Program-made: the position numbers and the translations under genes
The notes under the pieces: model-generated
Told to the model about the DNA's origin: nothing
Databases searched by the model: none
What the model saw: only the letters and a program-made list of their open reading frames with translations
NCBI GenBank assembly: GCA_034008185.1
Contig: CM067081.1
Coordinates: forward strand, 15,065,821 to 15,129,820
Length of the DNA stretch: 64,000 nt
Source: Gorsachius magnificus
Taxonomy: Eukaryota; Chordata; Aves; Pelecaniformes; Ardeidae
Reading direction: 5' to 3'
In this document: positions 59,113 through 64,000 of the stretch, in pieces
Layout: every line of letters begins with the position of its first letter
Numbering within the stretch: position 1 is the stretch's first letter

Positions 59113-62100
59113 GTAAGTTTTATGTTCTATTTTCTTCAGAATGCATGCCTTTAAAGCTGAAAATTGAATTTAAGACATCTATTTTTGCTCCCATTTTTAA
59201 ATTGTGATCATGGGTTGTTTGTGTATAGACAGACATTAAGATCTTGGCTTGGGCACTTTCCATGTTTATTAAAGGTTTATGTAAGAGTATCATATCTACT
59301 GTGAAGTGAAATGTCTGATGGAGTGTGCAGAACATTTTAATGGGACAACATGTAATGTTGTGTCTGTGTAACACATAATGGATGTTTCCTAATACCACGG
59401 TTTCATGGCTGAAATTTTGAGCCAATTTTTGGATTTAAATATTCCGTGTAGGCAGTGTATACGTGTGGTTTTTTCAGGTTATAAGTGAAATAAAGTGAAA
59501 AATCAGTTTTTCTGTAGGATAGGTAAATTTATTTTTTTTTGTTGGTGTAGTTATTTTGTTTAATTTACTTTGCTCATAAAAGAAAGCATATGTTCACACG
59601 CCATAAAAGAGGAAGATGAAGTTGTGTTCAAAGTCCATATTTAGATCTGGGGTTTTCTCCTGAACTGTGTTTCCACCCCCCACCCCTAACTATCTTCTGG
59701 GTCAGTCAATACCAAAAGCTGCTTCAACATGATGTGCTAGCATTTTTCTTTGGCAGAGTAGTAGTAGTATTACTGTTCATGTCATGCAGGACTAGCTTGC
59801 CAATTGCCAATTTAGTTCTACCTGTAGCCCTTGACACAGAACTTCCAGTGTCATCTGTCCCTTCCCATTAAGCATACTGAGCAGAGCAAGAGCATCAGTT
59901 GTGAAAGAGGAACATGACAAGTAGAACTTTTTCTCCCTCTCCACACCCTCTTACAGCTTCCTTGTAACTAACTGAAGCAGCACTCTTGACTGTGGAACAG
60001 GTTGAATCACATCTCTAACACCCAGTGTCACCAACAAGAGCTTCTCAGATGCCTCCTTTCCATGAGACGAGTGTGTCGTATAATGAATGTTTGACGTTGA
60101 TGCAAACTAATGAACCTGGATTCAGCAAGCAGTACTTACAGAAATCCTATCTTTATGGCATACAGCTGCCAAATCTTAGAGACTAAAACTTTGCTCAGAT
60201 TCCTAAACAAGGACATTTTTCTACCTGTCACAGATTAATCCGGAGTGTCTCTACTTCTGCAAAACTCTCACATCCTGGAAAAATCTAGCAGTCTTGACCT
60301 AGCTCTGACCCTGGTATGGGAGACTTTATGTTCCTTTAAAGTAATAGGAACTTTCTGCATTGAGAAGACTTTGTACATCAGGAAATATTATTGTGCAATT
60401 GCATATAGTTAAAATAGGGCATCTTTCATCCTATGTGCAAGACAGAGAAGAAAAATAAATTTGATTTTATATATTTTAGCTAGAGATACTGAGCTTTATC
60501 CTGTTGACCAGGAGCTGTCCCCACACTATGTCAGCCATCACAGCAGCAGCAGCTGTGAATTACCAAGATGAAAGAGCCATTTATCAATTCACCAGTGCTG
60601 ATACTGAGCAAGCAAGCAGGGGAGGTTACTGGTGAACTCAGGCTTGCAGACCTGGGTATTTTTGTCACCAGGTATATACATCCAGTAGGTGAAATTTACC
60701 TTTGAGTGCATCAGTTGCCATCCTGTGTCAGATCAGTAGGCATTTTAGCCCGGTATGCTGCTTGTTGCACACAGGTACAGGAAATGCTCTGGTAACTGGG
60801 TAATGATAGCCCTTGTGGGCAGTGTCGTCTGGCTCCAGGTGTGAATGTTTTATAATCATTCTGAATGGAGCTTAAATTATAACATCAGTTATAAAATTTT
60901 GAACCTTCAAAATTCTTAAATTTTTGTTTCTAGTCTGTTGCATACAACATGCTGGAATAAAAGCATTTATTAAAACCCATAAGGCAAAGTATGCCAAGTA
61001 AATTGTAATACACATCAGCAATACCATGTGACAAAGAAAAAAAAAAGTCATCAAAATAGGCTTCTAAAAATACATAGTTTATATAAGTGATGTTGGAAGT
61101 ATGAGCATGTGCTCCTCGATGCAAGTAGGTAAGGACAAAACCTAACACTTTAAAATCACATATCAAAAAGATTGCCATATTATTCATTTTCCTCTGCGCA
61201 CTCTACAGATGTTCAGATGCTAGCAGATGCCTGGTGGTGTGTCAATATAGACATTTCTCCTCAGGAGCTCTGCTACTTGTAAGGGCCTTCTAGTGGTTGT
61301 GCTGCTTGTGTCTCTGATTTATCAGCTCAGTGTCACGTCTCTGTATAATTCTCAGTCTCACGTGTTACTAGTAGACTCTTTGAAGAAGAGTTTAACATAA
61401 AAATAAAGGCTGTTAGTGCAGTGAAGGAGGAAGTTGTGACACCCAGGTGGAAGAAGGATAAGTTCATGACATGAGACTAGAACTTGAAAAGCTAATGATC
61501 TGCTGGAGCTCCTTCCAAGATCTTCAGTTTGTCTATGCCAAAAGATAAGGGTGGTCTGGGAACCAGAGTGGGAGAAGTAGCGTAGCAAAAATTGCCAGGT
61601 GGGTTCCACCTGGGACGGTAGGACAGTAGAAGTTGGTAAGAGTGGAGAATGTTCCTTCCTGGAGGAGAGTGGGGAGGGATTTTAAGGTACAAAATGTTAA
61701 TGACTCATACTCTGATAGAGCATTATAATATTTAGAGTAGACCTTTGCAGCTTCTCCTTGGGCCCTGGATTTCTCTACTGTTCTCTGCACCTTGTCTCAA
61801 GGAGTCACTTTTGTGTACTAGAGTGTGAGTAACTGAAAGCTGCCCATTCGTGATCCTCCTAGATCTTGATTTTTTTTTTCCCAAGGAAAAAAAAAAAATC
61901 TAAAGCTTTTCATACAGATCATAAATTTAAACTTTTTCTCAAGGACAAATTAGTGTTAAAATTTACATTACAGTGAGTTAAACAACAAAGCAAAGTAAGT
62001 GACAATAATCTCTGTTCCTAGCTTTGCCCTGTGGACCCAGATAGTCCAAACCAATGCAGCTTTCTGAGGATATTACGGTTGTTAGGAGAAATACAAACTC

Positions 62101-64000
62101 CTTCCTAGAGCTCCGCTTTGTCCCTCAGCAATGTCATGACTTCCTTGGCCTGTAGGAATCAGGGCACAGAGCTCATAAGCAGCAAACTATCTGAAATGTG
62201 AGGGTGGTCCGTTAAATGTCATGAAAGCTCAGAACTGTTTATTTAAAGACAAATACACACATCCCCCCCAACCAACCAACAAACCCTGCCTGTAATTGCA
62301 TGCAGTTCCATGAGACTTCACTGTGAATGTTAAACTCAATTTCCTCTTCCTTGTATTTTCTACATTATTAGCTGCATTTGCTTTAATCAGATGGATAAGT
62401 ACCTTCTGGTGCTATCTACTTATAAATAAAATTAAACCAGGGAGACAGGGACTTCTGGCTGATGTGCTGCAGGCCAAAGGTTAAATTCCTCCCCTATCCG
62501 AAACCCAAGTACAGTCTTCTTCCTGTGAGAATGAAATGACCAGGCAGACTTGAGGTCACCAGCTCTACATAAAAATAAATAAAGTCTCATGAAGTAGTTG
62601 GATTTTGTTTCAGGTTCTGTGTTGAAATCCTCGTGGCGCTGGGGTAGTGAGCAGCATTGTATTATGGAGTTCAGACCTCGCTTTTTATTGATGTGGCCGA
62701 TTAGATAGTCAGATTGAGGTAACTATAAAGCACTTGTTGAAATGAAAAATTGTTGATAGGAACACATCAGGCATTGTATATGGTGTTTGGTGAAACAAAT
62801 CACCCCTTTCAAGTGAGGACCACCTCAAAATGCATTCTGAAAGTCTTTTTTTGAAAGAAAAAAGGTCTGGTTTTCTTTTCTTTGTTATTTAATATAAGTC
62901 TCTTTAAAATTATGAGCCTGCCTTTAGCAGCAGTGCCACTTGTAACACCAGCAACAAGAAAACTCCACTGTGAGCATAAGCCTAGGGCAAAAGTCCTTGA
63001 CTTCTAGATCTCATCCATGCAATGCTATGGCTGTACCTGTCCTGATGGAAGTGAAGATGCCTTAACAGCGAGGGCCCGTTGAGTACAGGACATTTTCTGA
63101 TCCTTGTTCTTCCACTACTAGTGACATGCACATAGAAACAAATACCATCCTCAGTGTCAGTTGTTTCAACACAGAACTTGAACAAGCTGGTCTAGGGCTT
63201 GCATAAAATAAGTATGTTCTTACTTTTCTTTTATTCCTGTTTTTCTAAGTGCTCAGAGAATATTTGACCAAGAGAACCTCAAGGCCAGATCCTCTGCAAT
63301 GCACAACTGCCAGAATACCTGAGCAGTACTTTAACTAAAATGCATTCATATTTTCCTCAAGGGTTTTTGTTGCTTTTTTTTTTTGCTTTCTGATAAATTC
63401 AGCTTTGCTGCCATCTTGTGTTAAATATTTTCCTCCTCAGTATTTCTCCGTATACTCTGTAAAAGCATTTTGCATGGTGGAAAATGATTTAAGTATTGAA
63501 GCTGAAATTTAAATGGTTTAAGTACATTCTGCAGAAATGCCCTTTAAACTGATCTTTAAAATTCAGGCATAAGCTGACATACTGAAACTGTCTCCCAGCA
63601 GCTCCTTTATTGTCATTTTGGTGTGCTCTAACATTCTGCTCCGGCTGCAGTTTTGCTGAGCGCTCATATTGCTCCTGCAGTGCTTCTTTAGCAGAAAGGG
63701 GTGGGTTTAGCAGCAGGCTCCTGCTTACAGGTTAAGTTAATCCACGTCCTTTTGACTGAAACAAGCCCAAGTAGGCACAGGAATAGTTATGCTGCTGTAT
63801 CTGAAGGAGCTGTAGATGGGAACACAGGTGAGTAACTGGGTCTGGACTGTGGGCAGGGGCTTTGCACAGCTGGAGCCAGAGCAGAGCCTCGGTTATAATT
63901 TACGTAGTTATTTTATACTTTATTAAAAAAAGAGGAAGATTAGTTTTCTTTCTTTTATGTAATTCTTTCTAGATTTAGATTATAAACCTTAAAATTATAG
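59113..64000 (+). other. downstream ARHGAP42 intron, partial
   Basis: At least 4.9 kb of intron after the fourth exon. I looked for the next BAR exon (the LLSFLQGLFTFYHEG region) and did not find it. There are T or A runs near 59530, 61869 and 63376, and a C-rich patch near 62263-62271. Open frames at 60872-61187 and 61358-61790 have no recognisable content. Confidence 0.7.

Larger units (their letters stand above)
1..64000 (+). other. ARHGAP42: ARHGAP42 (GRAF3) gene body, internal part
   Basis: Four plus-strand exons encode a continuous run of 114 complete codons matching the BAR domain of ARHGAP42, so the whole window lies inside this gene. The protein is a Rho GTPase-activating protein of the GRAF/oligophrenin family with the order BAR, PH, RhoGAP, SH3. 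In mammals it acts on RhoA and is prominent in vascular smooth muscle; that is family knowledge, not visible here. The exons cover roughly residues 84-199 of the usual protein, probably coding exons 4-7 by inference. Neither the start codon, the 5' exons nor the PH, GAP and SH3 exons are present. Paralogues ARHGAP26 and ARHGAP10 were considered, but phrases such as EFARLLIAVEEERRRL and [15 protein letters not shown] fit ARHGAP42 best. Confidence 0.95.

Noticed and set aside
59113..64000. Search for the next ARHGAP42 exon (LLSFLQGLFTFYHEG region)
   Set aside because: No matching stretch with splice sites was found; it presumably lies beyond the window.

Overview
The window is vertebrate nuclear DNA, almost certainly from a bird. 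It is AT-rich and intron-dominated. It carries seven recognisable CR1 LINE copies with the avian octamer tails (ATTCTATG or ATTCTGTG type), plus one LTR of a kind common in bird genomes. There is no bacterial or organellar content, and no operon, CRISPR array, rRNA or tRNA that I can recognise.

The only protein-coding gene I can support is a plus-strand internal part of ARHGAP42 (GRAF3), a BAR-PH-RhoGAP-SH3 protein. Four consecutive coding exons lie at 3580-3641, 37640-37711, 54522-54623 and 59003-59112. They join in frame through 114 full codons of the N-terminal BAR domain, and all have AG/GT splice sites. Both ends of the gene lie outside the window. The introns between them are about 34.0, 16.8 and 4.4 kb, and at least 4.9 kb of the next intron follows. 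Nothing else in the window looks like a gene.

Layout: 1-3579 is the end of an upstream intron with an antisense CR1. The 34 kb intron (3642-37639) holds a possible antisense LTR (about 4985-5585), a long antisense CR1 (5616-6913), a sense CR1 piece (12304-12710), a sense solo LTR with TATA box and poly(A) signal (30368-30966), two CR1 3' ends in tandem (34741-35160 and 35276-35548) and a probable relic MIR near 35950. The 16.8 kb intron holds two more CR1 3' ends (46534-46730 and 47213-47312). The last two introns show no repeat I can name.

Points most worth checking are: the end of the exon at 59003-59112, where the family-invariant Val-Glu-Pro reads Val-Asn-Leu in a way that fits loss of one base; the unclassified LTR-like block at 4985-5585; the solo LTR promoter inside the ARHGAP42 intron; and two potential G-quadruplex motifs on opposite strands about 0.5 kb apart. 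I did not find an undescribed biological system here.
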